Origin: Sapria himalayana
Taxonomy: Eukaryota > Streptophyta > Magnoliopsida > Malpighiales > Rafflesiaceae
Direction: 5' to 3'
Length of the DNA: 64,000 nucleotides
NCBI GenBank assembly: GCA_029783825.1
Contig: JAREIK010000501.1
Location: 76,166 to 140,165 of the forward strand
Part shown: positions 23,411 through 36,499 of the stretch, one piece after another
Layout: each line of letters starts with the position of its first letter
Numbering within the stretch: the stretch's first letter is position 1
The notes under the pieces: model-generated
The model's input: only the letters and a program-made list of their open reading frames with translations
What the model was told of the DNA's origin: nothing
Database searches by the model: none
Position numbers and translations under genes: made by a program

Positions 23411-25010
23411 TTTGAAGTTAGCAGTACTAATCATACTTTTCAATTACTTATTTTTAAAATTATTTATACTTTTAATTCTTTAGTTTTTGAGTGCACTCTA
23501 TTTATAATATGATACATTACATTTATTTATTTATTAATTTTTTTATCTCATTATAATGTTTTTAATTTTATAATAGTTAATAATATTAATATGATGCTTA
23601 TTTAGTATAATAGTATCAATGCTCATTTTTTTATTTTGGTACAATTATTTTATCTTTTCTATTTTCAACTTAAATTAAAGTCTTTGAATTGTATTCTTTA
23701 ACAATTCAATTTTACTATTGGTTAAGTATAAAATTTTTCGAGCATGCCATTAGGTTTTTTGAGAATTCACCACATAATGTGCCAACAAATACTATAAATT
23801 TCTTGAGTGAAGTATTTTAAAACATTCTCTATGTTTGTCATGTTCTTCACCTTCTCGAAAGGTTAAAGTTTCTTAATTTTTTTTTTCAAATTTAATTATT
23901 AACTTTTGCATTGTTGATCTGTGAGTTAACAATTTTTTTTTGGTAAATTCCTATTTTTCATAAATATTTTTTTATAGTAGCTGATGCCATACTAGCTTAT
24001 GCTAATATTATATGATGGACAATGTGTTATAACATTATGGTTAATCTTATTATTTTGAGTTATCATGCTAAATGACTTAATTTTAATTTCAGAGTTAACC
24101 ATGTTTTTTTAGATATTTTTGTAGGATTTATATAACTTTGGGGATGACTTTTCTAAGAATTGATCATGTTTCTATCCCTATTTTTGTCATATCAAAGGAT
24201 AAATTAGATGCTTAGTTTTCATTAATCTTTTATTTATTCACTATCAGTTTAATTTTTTTTTGTTTTGATAAATTTAAAACATATGAAATCAAGCATAAAA
24301 TATAATTAATATTTATATTAATAATGAGGTACACTTAAAAAAATATGCTAGTGTTTTTATAGTAAGTCAAGAAAATATTATTAGAAATATATTTTATCTA
24401 GATTACCTATAATATTATTATGTAAGATGACTTTTAATATTTTGTAAATTATTTTTATAAATAAGTATTATCGCATTACATAATTCATATCTCATAATGA
24501 AAAAAATATTTTTTATATATTTATACTTTATTTTTAAAAAATGATTGATATTCACTAAAAATATAAAATAAATATTTTTAAAAATTATATTATTATATAA
24601 TATACATTGTGAGAATTTGTAATTTTTTTGAAAAAACATAAAGTGATTTATCTTGTATTTTATGTAGTCATATTATTTTCATATTGAAAATTTAGAGATT
24701 ATAAAAAATATTCAATTAAGACAACTCTAAAACTTTTTTTATAAGACATTTTAGGATGAATCAATTATGATTACAAATTACTTAATCATATTGATATCTT
24801 CTTTTATATTTTTTTCAAATTATATTTCTTATCAATTATTTAATCATATCATTTATCATTCATGTTGTAGGGGGTATGAATTTTGTTCAAATGTTTCCTT
24901 AAAAGTCTAAAATAAATTGTGTCATCTCATGTCTTTCTAGGCCATTATAGTATTCAAAAAAATATAACTACAATTCATCATTACCACAAATTAGTAATTG
25001 AGTGATATAA
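23411..25010. other. AT-rich DNA without recognised gene
   Basis: No coding block or repeat family is recognised, only short stop-ridden frames. Confidence 0.6.
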
Positions 25011-25257
25011 TGTAATGACCCATACCAAACAATACATGTTTTAACACGTTTGGCCAAGTTTGAACAGGGCTGACCAACACTTAGTATGTGGGTCAAGTTG
25101 ACCTTTTCAAGTGTGAGAAATTTTTTGTTGACCAAGAAATCATTTCGTAGATCTCGTCGATATGAGTTCATAGACTGGTGGAACGTCAAAATCTGACTTA
25201 CGGATGAAAAGTTATGATCCCTAGAATTTCAAACAGCAAACACATTAGCAATGTTTA

Positions 25258-25459
25258 GGTTTGTCTGAGAATTTTACCCGGAAATGATCCTAGCCCTATA
25301 CAAGGACATTTTAGGATGCCAAATGCAAACCCTAGCCTCAAGGCATTTTTTTTTTTGAGGTTTGTCTGAGAATTTTACCCGGAAATGATCCTAGCCCTAT
25401 ACAAGGACATTTTAGGATGCCAAATGCAAACCCTAGCCTCAAGGCATTTTTTTTTTTTG
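25258..25459 (+). repeat. 101-bp near-identical tandem duplication in the LTR
   Basis: 25258-25358 and 25359-25459 are almost identical and both end in a T-run followed by GAG. The copies look much younger than the surrounding element, so the duplication is recent or an assembly artefact. Confidence 0.95.
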
Positions 25460-26799
25460 AGCTTAAATCATATCATTTTAGCCCAAATCACTTGAGACCT
25501 GAAATGGAGCTTTAAGAGCTTTGGAGCGCCGATCAAAGAACTGACCGAAGGAGCCATCTCCGGCCACCAAACGATGACACGCGCTGAACAGGGGGGAAAT
25601 GGAAGTGACCGGCGACCACGCCGGTGAAATTTCAGCCTCGGCCGCCGCCGGATGCGCCCGGATCGGGCCGGCGAACGGCGGCCGGTGCCGCCGTGGGTCT
25701 CCTCCATTTTTGTGATTTCCGGCCACGTTCCGGCCATCCCATACCTCCTTCTCACCATTTTGGACCCCCTGAACTCATTTTTGGAGTCCCTTTTTGCTGA
25801 TTCTCAACCGTTTGAAAGATAAGACGAAAACAAAATAGGCCGACGGTCAGATTGAGTTTTTCGGCCACCACAGTGACTGTTTGACCAAGGTAAGGGTACT
25901 GATGAGTTCCTGGTCTCTTGGGCTTTCCATTGATATGTGGTTTGCGAATTTTGGACATCGTTTGGTTAGGTTTCCATTTTTAGGTTGTTTCGGGCAATTA
26001 CCGAGAAGTTCGGACTGAAATTCGGTATCATTTGATTAAATTAGGTAAAATTGGAGTTGGGAAAATGAAATTGGATATTTTTGGGAATTATTAGATGGTT
26101 CAATTTCGAAAAACAAACTCCCGGGCGAAAAGCCCCAATTTTGGGTACCGGGTCTATAAGGCGCATTATGTAATTGGACCTGTCGGGGTCCAATCTAGCA
26201 GGTTTTGTAGTTCCAAAAATTGTTTTAAGGCCTTCTGAGCATTCTAATGTCATTAGTTTAGTTATTGGAACCTAAATAATATTTTATTGGTGTTACAAGC
26301 ACACACGCCGGGTCGAGAGACGATCCTGCAGGGGAGCATGACTAATTATCTGCAGTCTGTAAGTGGCTTACATGTTTTAAATTGTTTGGGGTATTGCTAT
26401 GGTATATATATGTGTGTGTTGGATTATTTTAATATAAAAATTTATTAATCAACTAGTTGATTTTACAAAAAATATAACTGTCGTGTTGCAATGCGAAAAA
26501 TTTATCATTTCATGTGAGTTTTGTCAGCATATCTAAGGTTTACAAATTTCCTTGGTTACATGTAAATATGGTTTATCGGTTTGGTATAAACAAGTTATTA
26601 TTTTATGTGAGTCTTGTAAAAATCTTAACTATTGGAAAGCTTACTGGGTTCATTGATGAGTCTGTGGAAATTGAATATTTGGGGTACGTGGTTGGGGTCT
26701 TAAATCACTTGAACAATTATTGTTTTAAAAATTTGATTTCTTTGGGATTTAGGAGATGATTATGATAGGGTATTGTATTAAAAAAAATACACGTGAGGA

Positions 26800-27200
26800 A
26801 ATGGAACGGTTTGGATTATTAAGATTGCCACGGTGTCGTGAGGTTGGTTCATCCAACGGTTATTTATTGTTTCCACGACCATGAGGTCGGGTTTACCGAT
26901 AGTTTGGGTCATTGAAATTGCCACGGTGTCGTGAGGTTGGTTCATCCAATGGTTATGTATTACTTCCACGACCGTGAGGTCGGGTTTACCGACGGTTTGG
27001 ATTATTATGATTGCCACGGTGTCGTGAGGTTGGTTCTTCCAACGGTTATAGATTATTTCCACGACCGTGAGGTCGAGTTTACCGATGGTTGTATTACTGA
27101 TGTTGCCACAGTGTTGTGAGGTCAGGTTTACCCGATGGTTTGGAATACTATAATTCTTACAGTGTCGTGAGGTCGGGCTTACCGATGGTTTATGATGGGT
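26800..27200 (+). repeat. 93-bp tandem repeat array in the LTR
   Basis: The units carry TTGCCACGGTGTCGTGAGG, CATCCAACGGTTAT, TTTCCACGACC and TGAGGTCGGGTTTACCGA. Starts at 26824, 26917, 27010 and 27102 give spacings of 93, 93 and 92 bp. A shortened unit follows at 27152. Each unit contains an imperfect inverted pair (CACGGTGTCGTG / CACGACCGTGAGG), so the transcript could fold. Confidence 0.9.
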
Positions 27201-27895
27201 ACGTGGTATGGTATATGGTTGATGTCTAAGTAAGGCATAACCTTGTAATGATTATGGTTATAGTACTTTCCTGGTTACTTTTATTACATGCTGTTTATAC
27301 ATGCCTTACACTTGATTCGTGTGTTGTGGACAGTTCATGTGTGTGTTGTGAACAATTTATACCATGGAATTCTTTTGTTTGGGTTTGATAAAGTCGGGTT
27401 TTGTGAAAGGTTTTAAACGGGGAACTTTTCAAATGAGTAGACGTGAGGTCTTGAGAGAAGAAATATTTCAAAATTAAACAGTATTTTCCTTATAACTATG
27501 CCACTCACTGAGATTTATATTCTCACGTTTATTATTTTTAAATTTGTTCCCTAGGTCCAGGCAGATCGTAGGGACTACCCCGCGCCAAATTCTGCACTGC
27601 TCTGTCTGCTACCGCTGCAGTACTTTACTTCATTCATCTGTTTTGTTTATTGGACTCGTTATTTTCATTGTACTCTTAAATTTCTCAAACACTCTAGAAT
27701 GCTCTGGTATTGGGTTTGAATTCATATGAGTCCTTATTAAGTATGCCTATGGTTATAACTTATATTACTTTGGGTTGGTAGTGGTATTGGGTGGTTGTGG
27801 ATTTTTTTTAATATAATTGAGACATTGTGGCATCACATATGATCATTTCACCAGGTGGGACCATCCGGGAAGGGTATTTGGGTCGGGTCCCGTCA

Positions 27896-29815
27896 TATCA
27901 TTTCTTTAAATATTCTTTTCGTCGTGGCAATCTATGTGAGGCTAAAGAGATTGTTTTCAAGTTAACTCACATTTGGGTTTTCTTAGGAATTTTGTGGCCA
28001 TTTTTTTGAATGATTTTATTAATCTTAAATATAATTTAGCCAGAACATATAATAATATGAGTAAGTTGAGTTTGACATGAATTATTATAGATGAAAATTC
28101 ACATAAATTGTAATGATTTCATAATTATTTAATATGAAATCAATCATTTGATAGTAAAAACTTTCTAACTACTAATATACTAGATAAAAATAATGATGAT
28201 ATTAGAGTAGAGAATTTATGTTAAGATATTTTAATCATATATATTTAAATCCACTTTTATGTTATGTAATGATAGTGTTTTTTTTATAAAAAGAAATATT
28301 ATTATAATTTTATTTTTTATTTTGTTACTTAATTATGATTTTTTGAATAAGTAAAAACTAATAATATTTTTTTATTTTGATGAGTTAATTTTATATTTTA
28401 TATATATTTGATCTTATTTTGGATTAAAAGTTTTTATACCTCAATGTCTCAAGAATTATCTCTTGACTTACTAATTATTCAACTTGTTATTTTATGCTTT
28501 TGCCTTTATAGGTATTTAAACTTATAGTATAAATTATATCTCATTCTTGTTTTATTTATTTAATAATTAATTTTTAATAATACATTTAATTATAATGATT
28601 TTAATAATGAAATGTATTTGGAAAAGTCTTTAAGATTCGCTTTTTTATGATTTTTTTGAGTTATATATATTATTTCTATAAATATGACTTGGAGGAAAGT
28701 TGTGTTATATTACTATAGTTGATACTATTATTATATATATTAATGAATTGAACAATTTTATATTCAAATATTTTTTTATAAAAGTTTCGAATAGCTCAAT
28801 GATTTAAATATTTTTTTAGTTTTTAAGTAATATATTTAAATGAAAACTTATTTTATTTCAGCATATGTTTATGTGATTATTTATCGATGAGTTTTCCATT
28901 GTTATCTCTACTAGATATAAAGAAAAATATGATAATATAGTTTCTATTATTCTTTAGGATTGATACTAAAAATGTTTTCAATATTGTAAATCTTTTATTA
29001 GGGTTTCTCAAGAAGATGTATGTTTGTGGTCCTATTTATATTCACAAATAAATGAAAATATGTATGGAATTGCTTTTATTCTCTTTGAGTGATTCAAGAT
29101 ATTTTTGATTATTTGACTATTATTATTATTATTTTTGTGTCTCAATAATAATAAACCATAATATCAATTAATATTGTTGTATATTATAAAAAAAGTTAAT
29201 ATATTAGAAAATATGTTGTTATACACACAATACAATTATTTATAAATACTTATCATATATTATGATAACAACACACTCTCAAATTCCCAATTGAATTACA
29301 CCACTATAGTGAAAGAACTTGTATCAACAATCTTTTCTTTTGGCAAGTTAATATCATATTTAGTGGGAACCAAAGGCATAGTATATACTAAATATTCTAT
29401 AATCAAATATATCATAAAAAAGAGAGATGTAAGGTCTAGATGTATTTGATGAATTTTACTATTACAATAGTTTGAACTAGAGATATTAGGTAAGAAATGT
29501 ACATATAAGCAAAATTAAAAATAGCTTATCAATACTAGAAAAAAAAGATAGAAGAGTTGTTGAAGAAGATATTAGATAGATTTTTTATTTGAACAATTAT
29601 AATATTGAATGAAAATATAACTCCATGGTATGTAGTATTGAATGAACCTTATCATTGCAAGTAGTACTCTGATCAAATTTTGAGGCTAAGTGTTATAGTT
29701 GGGAGAGTAGTAGTATCTTGTAATAATGTCACTTTCTGCTCTTGCTCTTATAAATTTGTGGAACATGTTAATATTTATGTGCTCAAGTATTTTTCTTCTC
29801 AAAATCAATGCTGAT
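27896..29815. other. AT-rich DNA without recognised gene
   Basis: Nothing is recognised. Frames are short and broken. Confidence 0.6.
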
Positions 29816-30300
29816 ATTTACATATATATGCATAAATATATATGTGCATATACACTGCCCTACACACACACACACTCACATTTATCCATCCATATACATT
29901 ACTATTCATTATATATCAGCATACACATATTTGTACTTTTGTATATATTCACACATGTATCTACATTTTCAAAGTAGTGTGTATATACTTGTATTCATGC
30001 ATATACTACTGTACACCCACACAAACACACACATATACATATATACATAATGTATTTTTAAAGTTACACATGAAACTATTATATATATATATATATGTGT
30101 GTGCGTGTGCGTGTGTGCGTGTGTGTAAATGTATTTAAAATTTTTTGATTTTGAAAATTTAATTAAAATAAAATATTATATTTAGCACAAAATTTATAAT
30201 ATATTATAAATTCTTTATATATAAATCAAATATTTATGTGTGTGTTTGTATGCATGTGTGTGTGTGTGCGTGTGTGTGTGTGTGTGTGAAGCATATGAAT
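29816..30300. repeat. (CA)n/(TG)n/(TA)n microsatellite cluster
   Basis: (CA) runs lie near 29865 and 30020, (TA) at 30079-30096, TG/CG at 30095-30127, and TG at 30236-30290. The Tyr/His/Ile-rich open frames in this stretch are by-products. Confidence 0.9.
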
Positions 30301-31309
30301 GTGTAAAATGAAATTATGAATTAAATATATGAGCTTCTATATTATTCAAATAGTTGTTTTTTTTTATATTTATATAAAAATAACTATCATTATACTTATA
30401 TAAATAAATGAATTTGACATATTTGTAAATTATTTTGTTTTTACAATTATGTTAACAATGAAAATATAGTTCATAAATATATAATATTGTTTTTGTTTTT
30501 CTATATACTTTTTTTATTAAAATATTAATGACTATGATAAATTTCTACCTATTATTTATTGTTATTAATAAATTTTTAGAAACTTTAATATTTATACAAA
30601 TATAATGTTATGCATATAAATACATGCCTTTAATGTTTTGTAAAAAATCAATTATTTCTTTAATTATGTTCAAACAAAATAGATTACTATATAAATATTT
30701 GAGTAAATTTTTCTACAAGTAATTATTTATTTTTATTTTATTCAAAATATATAAATGACCATATAAATATAAGAATTTATTTTTTTTAATTATTATTTTT
30801 CAATTTTTTTAAAGTTGAATACATGACAATGTTTTTTTGTAATTAATAGATATATTTCAAAGATTATTTATTTATAATAAATATAACATATTACATATTA
30901 TGAAGTACAAATTTTATTTTGTAAATGAATTTTATTTTTAAAGTTTTATCTTTGTAAATTGAAACTACATCACATATAAATTTTAGAAATTTTTTATAAT
31001 ATTTATTACACAAACATATTATTATTTGTTTAGAAATTTACAACATGAATTTAAATAAATGAACATTTTATTAAAAATTAATTTTAGTTAAATGATATTA
31101 AGTGAAACAAAAATACAAACCCTAAACATATTAAATCATAATGATTTATACAAACATATATAAATACAATAAAAATATATTTAAGGTTGAAAAAATTAAA
31201 TTTAAGTTCCTAAAATATATGGAAAATGATAAAGATTAATACAATATCTAAAAAAACATGTATGAATGAGATGAATGATATGAACGGATATTAAGTTTCT
31301 GAAGCATGT
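30301..31309. other. AT-rich DNA without recognised gene
   Basis: Very AT-rich, with no gene or repeat family recognised. Confidence 0.6.
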
Positions 31310-31461
31310 AATTATACATGTTGCAGATGTAGTTATATATAGTTTTTCATGTTATTATATATATTTAGACATTTGACTATGTATAGGTATTGATGTAGAT
31401 AAATACAATTATATATAGTAATATGTTGATATACATATTGTTAACTACATTTATATATAGT

Positions 31462-31508
<47 letters not shown>

Positions 31509-31700
31509 ATTAAATATATGTTGTTATATCTATATATAGTTATGTTCATGTATACTATTTTTATAGTTATAGATATAGTAAAATACACTTATATATTTAT
31601 GTGTTATTACTCTTGGTATTATCATATTTACATAATTTATAATTTAAATATTAAATATATTGTTATATACATACTGCTCACCACAAACATCAACACCAAT
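31310..31700. repeat. AT-rich ATAGTTATA-family minisatellite, second locus
   Basis: ATATATAGTTATA, GTATAGGTATTGATGTAGATAA and ATGTTGTTATA words match the 1020-2660 family, including the GTATAGGTATAGATATACT block. A (TA)n-(TG)n microsatellite lies at 31461-31509. Confidence 0.7.
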
Positions 31701-31709
31701 TTTGTGATT

Positions 31710-33224
31710 AACATTTAAAATCACAAGGCTGTCGAGTGGAAAAAAAATAAAAATCAAGTCGGCATACCTGATGTGCAGCATCAACATCCACACAATGAGA
31801 ACGCATTATATCACACATGCATGAAGTATGTATTCAAATCAATTTATAAAAGCAATCCAAGCATACCATGGTGATTAATGAATAAGAATTTCGAAATAAA
31901 ATATAAAAGAATCAAAACACATACTTTTCCATTAAGATAATCGATGAAGAATTAGGGTAGAAAACATACTTCAAATCAATAAGAAATTCTCAATTACTCT
32001 TTGATTAGGTTTTGATGCATCAGTCTCGAAAGACAGAGGTGGACTGTGGAGGACTTAGGCACTAATTAGAGTTGTCTCTTGAGTCTCGGCAACAAGTGAC
32101 TATATATTTTACCATAATATTTAAATTTTTCATTATAAAAACATTAAATAAACAATAATTATATAAATTACAAAAAGACTCATTTTTTTTATTTATTATC
32201 TAAATATTTTCAACAAAATTCATGTGCGTGTAGCAAGTACACATGAAAAACAAACACCTTATTATTTTTTATTATAAAATTAATTAAACAATAAATATAT
32301 AAACAATTTCAAAAAAATATATGTTTAGCCTTATAACAAAAAAAATCAAATAGCAACAAAATTTATAAACTTCATATAATAAGACATACATGAAAAGATA
32401 ATTTGTCTTCTAGTCACTCTCCTAAGAGTTATAAAATATTTTTTATGTTAAAAAATATATAAATATATATATTTTATGGTTATAAATGTTTAAGAATTCA
32501 TATTTATTTTTATGAAGATAATTTGAAATAATTTTAAAGGCATAAAATTTCATATTATTTGATATCATTAATAATTTTTAAAATTTTAAAAATTACTTAA
32601 AGTGAGAAGATAATTAAAAAAAGTTATATTTATTATTTTAATAAAGACAGAATTTTAAAAGATACCAGTAAAATTATTACTCATTTAATTCTTATAAATT
32701 TTAGTATGGGCACACATCTATGTATTTATTTTTAAATAGTAATTTATTTTCTTTTAAATTTAATAAAATAATTAAATTTATATTTAATTCAAGATTTTCA
32801 AATTTTCATTTAATAAATTTTTTAAAAGTTTCATATAATCATAAAATTTTTTTTATACTTATAATAATAATAATATTTACTAGTTTATTCGGCAATTCAT
32901 ATATTTTTAAAAATATTTTTTATTTAATCATATAATGAATTATTTTACCTTTATATTAGTCGAAATTTTAATGTATGTTCATTTAATTTTAAAAATATCT
33001 TAAAAAATTATTATAATTATAGAATTAATTATTTAATCTTACTTTAATAATAAGTTTCTAAATTAAAAATTTTATAAAAATTTTTTCTATAATTTTTTTA
33101 AAAATTTATAATCATATAAATAGTTATTTTATTCCTTATTAATATATATATTTTTTGTATTTTTATATATTTTAAATTTTTTATTTTAATATAATTTTTT
33201 ATAATTTTACGAGGAGAATGTGTC
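31710..33224 (-). other. CACTA-internal DNA with a candidate leader exon on the minus strand
   Basis: 31710-32110 is less AT-rich. Read on the minus strand it looks like a leader: GTTGCCGAGACTCAAGAGAC, then CCTCCACAGTCCACC, and further in a splice-like GCACATCAGGTATGCC. It lies about 1.8-2.2 kb inside the right CACTA end, where an untranslated first exon could sit. 32111-33224 is extremely AT-rich and partly parallels 18200-18500. No protein is recognised. Confidence 0.35.
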
Positions 33225-33939
33225 TTTCAAGAATCACTCATCTATAGACCTTAACATACATTTGATAACAAAATTAAATAAAATATTAAAACAAATAATA
33301 AAGTTAAAAAAAATAAAATAGTTAAAGATTGGCTAGAGAAATTCCATCTCTAAATCCATAGCAATATTCCTAATGTAATTAGTGGGAAAGTTTCGTCGCT
33401 AAATCTGTCGTTATATTCTTGATTTTATTAGTTAGGGAAATTTCATCGCTAAACCCATCACTATTTTCCAGATGAAATTATCTAGGAAAATTGTCACTAA
33501 ATCAGTCGCTATATTCTAGATGAAATTAGCTAGAGAAGTTTCATCGCTAAATTTGTCACTATATTTTGCATATAATTAGCTAGGTAATTTCTATCTCTAA
33601 ATCCATCACTATATTTCGGATTTAATTTGTCAGGAAAATTTTGTCGCTAAGTCCATTGCTATATTTCGGATGAAATTAGGTAGGGAAATCGAGTCGCTAA
33701 ATTCGTCACTATATTCCGGTTGAAATTATTAGAGAAATTCCATCGCAAAATCATCGCTAAATTCACCACTTTTCTTTGTGCAGAATTTACGTGGCTATTA
33801 TGCCGCTAATCCATTGCAAATTTTTATTTCAATGAAAATTCAGAAATCCCTTACTATTCCCTAGCTAATCCCTCGTAATTTAGCTAGGGATTGATACCTA
33901 GCTAAAATTCCCTAGCTAAATGAACATTTTTTTGTAGTG
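33225..33939 (-). mobile_element. CACTA transposon terminus B (right end, minus orientation)
   Basis: The end reads TTTTTTTGTAGTG on the + strand, that is CACTACAAAAAAA inward, followed by TTTAGCTAGGGAATTTTAGC and ATCAATCCCTAGCTAAATTA. These match the left end at 2931 in inverse orientation. Inside lie about 0.6 kb of subterminal repeats (TCGCTAAATCNGTCGCTATATTC, GATGAAATTAGCTAGGGAAA). The flanking DNA from 33943 is copia RT code read on the minus strand, so the element inserted into that copia. The base triplet TTT follows the tip. Confidence 0.85.
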
Positions 33940-33942
33940 TTT

Positions 33943-36499
33943 GATCTATCTCTATAGATTTTTAAGCTTAATATATAGGCAGCTTCACCTAAGTCTTTCA
34001 TTGAGAAACAATTTCCAAGCTAAGCCTGTATTTATTGTAAGAAAGAGATATCATTTCTAATGAGAAGTATATCGTCTATATATAAAATAAGAAAGAATAT
34101 TGTACTCCCACTAATCCTTTTGTAGACATAAGGTTTATCTTCAATCTTAATAAAGCCAAATTCTTTGTTTACATTATCAAATCGAAGATTCCAAATTCTT
34201 GAAGCTTGCTATAATTCATAAATAGACTTATGCAACTTACATATCTTTGTAGCACCCTTTAGATCAACAAAACCTTCAGGTTATGTCTTGCACACATCCT
34301 CAAATAAATTTTGATTAAGGAATGTAGTTTGGACATTCATTTGCCAGATTTCATAATCATGGTAAGTTGTAATCACAAGTTAGATTCGAATGGAATTAAG
34401 CATCGCAACTAGTGAGAAGATTTCATCATAGTCTATACCATTACTTTTTTTAAAACCTTAAGCAACCAATATCCCTTTAAAGGTATGTACATTACCATCC
34501 ATGTCAATTTTTCTTTTAAAAACCCATTTGCACCCAATGAGATTTATCCCTTTAGGTGGATCAACCAAAGACCATGCTTGGTTGGTATACATGTATTCCA
34601 TTTCAGATCTCATGGTAACCAGCCATTTCTTAGAATTTGGACTCAATGCTAGTTTGTATATCCCAAATTTCTTTAAGATCTTTTCTCCCACTAGTTTTTC
34701 TATAAATAAATTCTCTTTCTAGAAAAACACCATTTCTTGCAATAACCACTTTTCCTTGTGTGTGAATATAAAATTAGTATCCTTTTGTTTCATTGAGATA
34801 TTTTAAAAAATAGCATTTGTCTTAATTGAGTCCTAGTTTCTCTAAGACTTGACATCTAACATAAGGTTCACAACCCTAAATCTTCATGAAAGACATTTTG
34901 GGACTCTTTACTGGCCATATCTCATATGTTGTCTTTGTAACTACCTTAGATGGAACACGGTTAAGTGTGAAAGAAGCTATCCCTAGAGCATAACTCTAGA
35001 AGGAAGAAGGAAGATCTACATGACTCATTATTGATCATACCATGTCTAACAAAGTATGATTCCTCCTTTCTGATACACCATATCATTGTGGTGTTCCAGG
35101 TAGAGTGAGTTAAAATATGATCCCAGATTAAACTAGATGACCATGAAACTCTTGGCTTAAGTATTCACCACCTTGATCTGATCTAAGTATCTTAATACTT
35201 TTTCCATGTTGATTTTGTACTTCATTCTTAAATTCTTAGAAATTTTCAAAGGATTATGACTTTTGTTTCAATAAATACATATAGCCATAACTACTGATAT
35301 CATCAATAAATATAATGAAATACTGGTAGCCTCCTCTAGTTATTATATTGAAAGATCCACATACATCATTATGTATATGTCCTAACAAATCATTTGACCA
35401 TTTTTTTTGACCACTAAAAGGAGTTATAGTCATTTTGCCTAATAGAAAAGACTCGCATACTTCATTTGATTGAAGATCAAATGAGTCTATAAGTCAATAT
35501 TTATGGAGTTTAGATATACATTTATCATTTAACACATCGCTTTTTGTCAATGGTCAACTCTTTCTAAGATCCTGCACATTATTACAAATGTGAGAAGCAT
35601 ATCTGATATCTAATACCTATATTGAAGAAGTAGATAAATTGATTTCAATAACATAAATACCAGAGTTAGAAGTCTCACTTCCATTCTTCCTTTTCAATTC
35701 TTCCAAGTATTGTTTGCAGTTCCTTTTCCAATGTCCAATCTGACCATAGTGGAAATAAGTACATTCCTTAGCCACCCCTCACTTAGGTTTCAATGTAGAA
35801 GATTTTGTCGTGCCTTTGGTTTGGGGTTTATCATTATCTTTGGATTTATCTTTTCTTTTTCCCTTTTGCACCATCCTTATGGATTTAATCTTTTTAAGAT
35901 TTTGTTCAGTAGTTCTCACATTGCATAACAACTCAGGTAAAGTTTTGTAATTTTTTTTTAAATTGTAATTCATGACAAATTGAATATAGTTTTTAGGCAA
36001 TGATAGCAAAAACTAAATCTGTATCTAACCCATGGCTCAATGGAAAGCCCAACCTTTCTAGATTCTCAATATACCCAATCTTTTTGAGCACATGAGTTCT
36101 AATAGGGCTCACTTCTATCATCTTGCATTTAAATAAGGTATTAGATACCTCTTACCTCTCATGCATTGATTGCTCTTGATATAGTCATTTTTAAATGTTC
36201 AACCATATCATAAGCATCCATGATCTCATGTTGCTTTTGAAGCTTAGAGTTTAGGTTGCAAGCATAATGCATGTTATATCCAAAGCATCATTTTGATACC
36301 TTTTATGATCATCCTTGTCAGCACGAGGAGTATTAGGAGCAGGTGATTCAGGAATATACTACTTTAGGACATATAATTTTCGTTCTTGTTTGAGGACAAT
36401 ACTCAAATTCCTATACTAATCCAAAATATTTGCCTCATTGAGCTTGTCCTTCTCAAGGACAAATCACAGTGATAAGTTGTTAGACATGTTTGTAGACAT
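33943..36499 (-). pseudogene. Copia gag-pol, decayed and truncated
   Basis: Reading starts at ATG 36499: MSTNMSNNLSLRFVLEKDKL and then RNLSIVLKQERKLYVLK, the gag (UBN2) head of Tork-like plant copia elements. It continues with SPIRTHVLKKIGYIENLERL. The zinc knuckle (about 35711-35767) reads TYFHYGQIGHWKRNC, so its first two cysteines are both Tyr. The protease region shows VLDIRYASHI (about 35600). Integrase shows LLGHIHNDVCGSF, YFIIFIDDISSYGYMYLLKQ, KILRSDQGGEYLS and GTPQWYGVSERRNHTLLDM (about 35400-35050). RT begins with KKWLVTMRSEMEYM and GCKWVFKRKIDMDGNVHTFK (34640-34470), has LYIDDILLIRND (about 34060-34095, YIDD for YVDD) and stops at YILSLKIYRDRS. Internal stops and shifts show it is dead. 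Confidence 0.9.

Larger units (their letters stand above)
25011..27895 (+). mobile_element. Solo LTR of a Ty3/gypsy (chromovirus-like) retrotransposon
   Basis: A 2885-bp block, clearly richer in GC than its surroundings, starts with TGTAATGACCCA and ends with GGGTCGGGTCCCGTCA. This is the style of long Del/Tekay-type plant LTRs. The 5 bases before (TATAA) and after (TATCA) differ at one position, fitting an aged target-site duplication. No primer-binding site, polypurine tract or gag-pol follows on either side, so it is a solo LTR left by LTR-LTR recombination. It contains a 101-bp tandem duplication and a 93-bp repeat array. Open frames inside it are not genes. Confidence 0.75.

Noticed and set aside
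25468..25758. Arg/Pro-rich minus-strand open frames of 82-96 codons
   Set aside because: They lie inside the solo LTR in its GC-rich part, and no family resemblance is seen.
29726..30138. Tyr/His/Ile-rich open frames
   Set aside because: They are translations of CA/TA/TG microsatellites.
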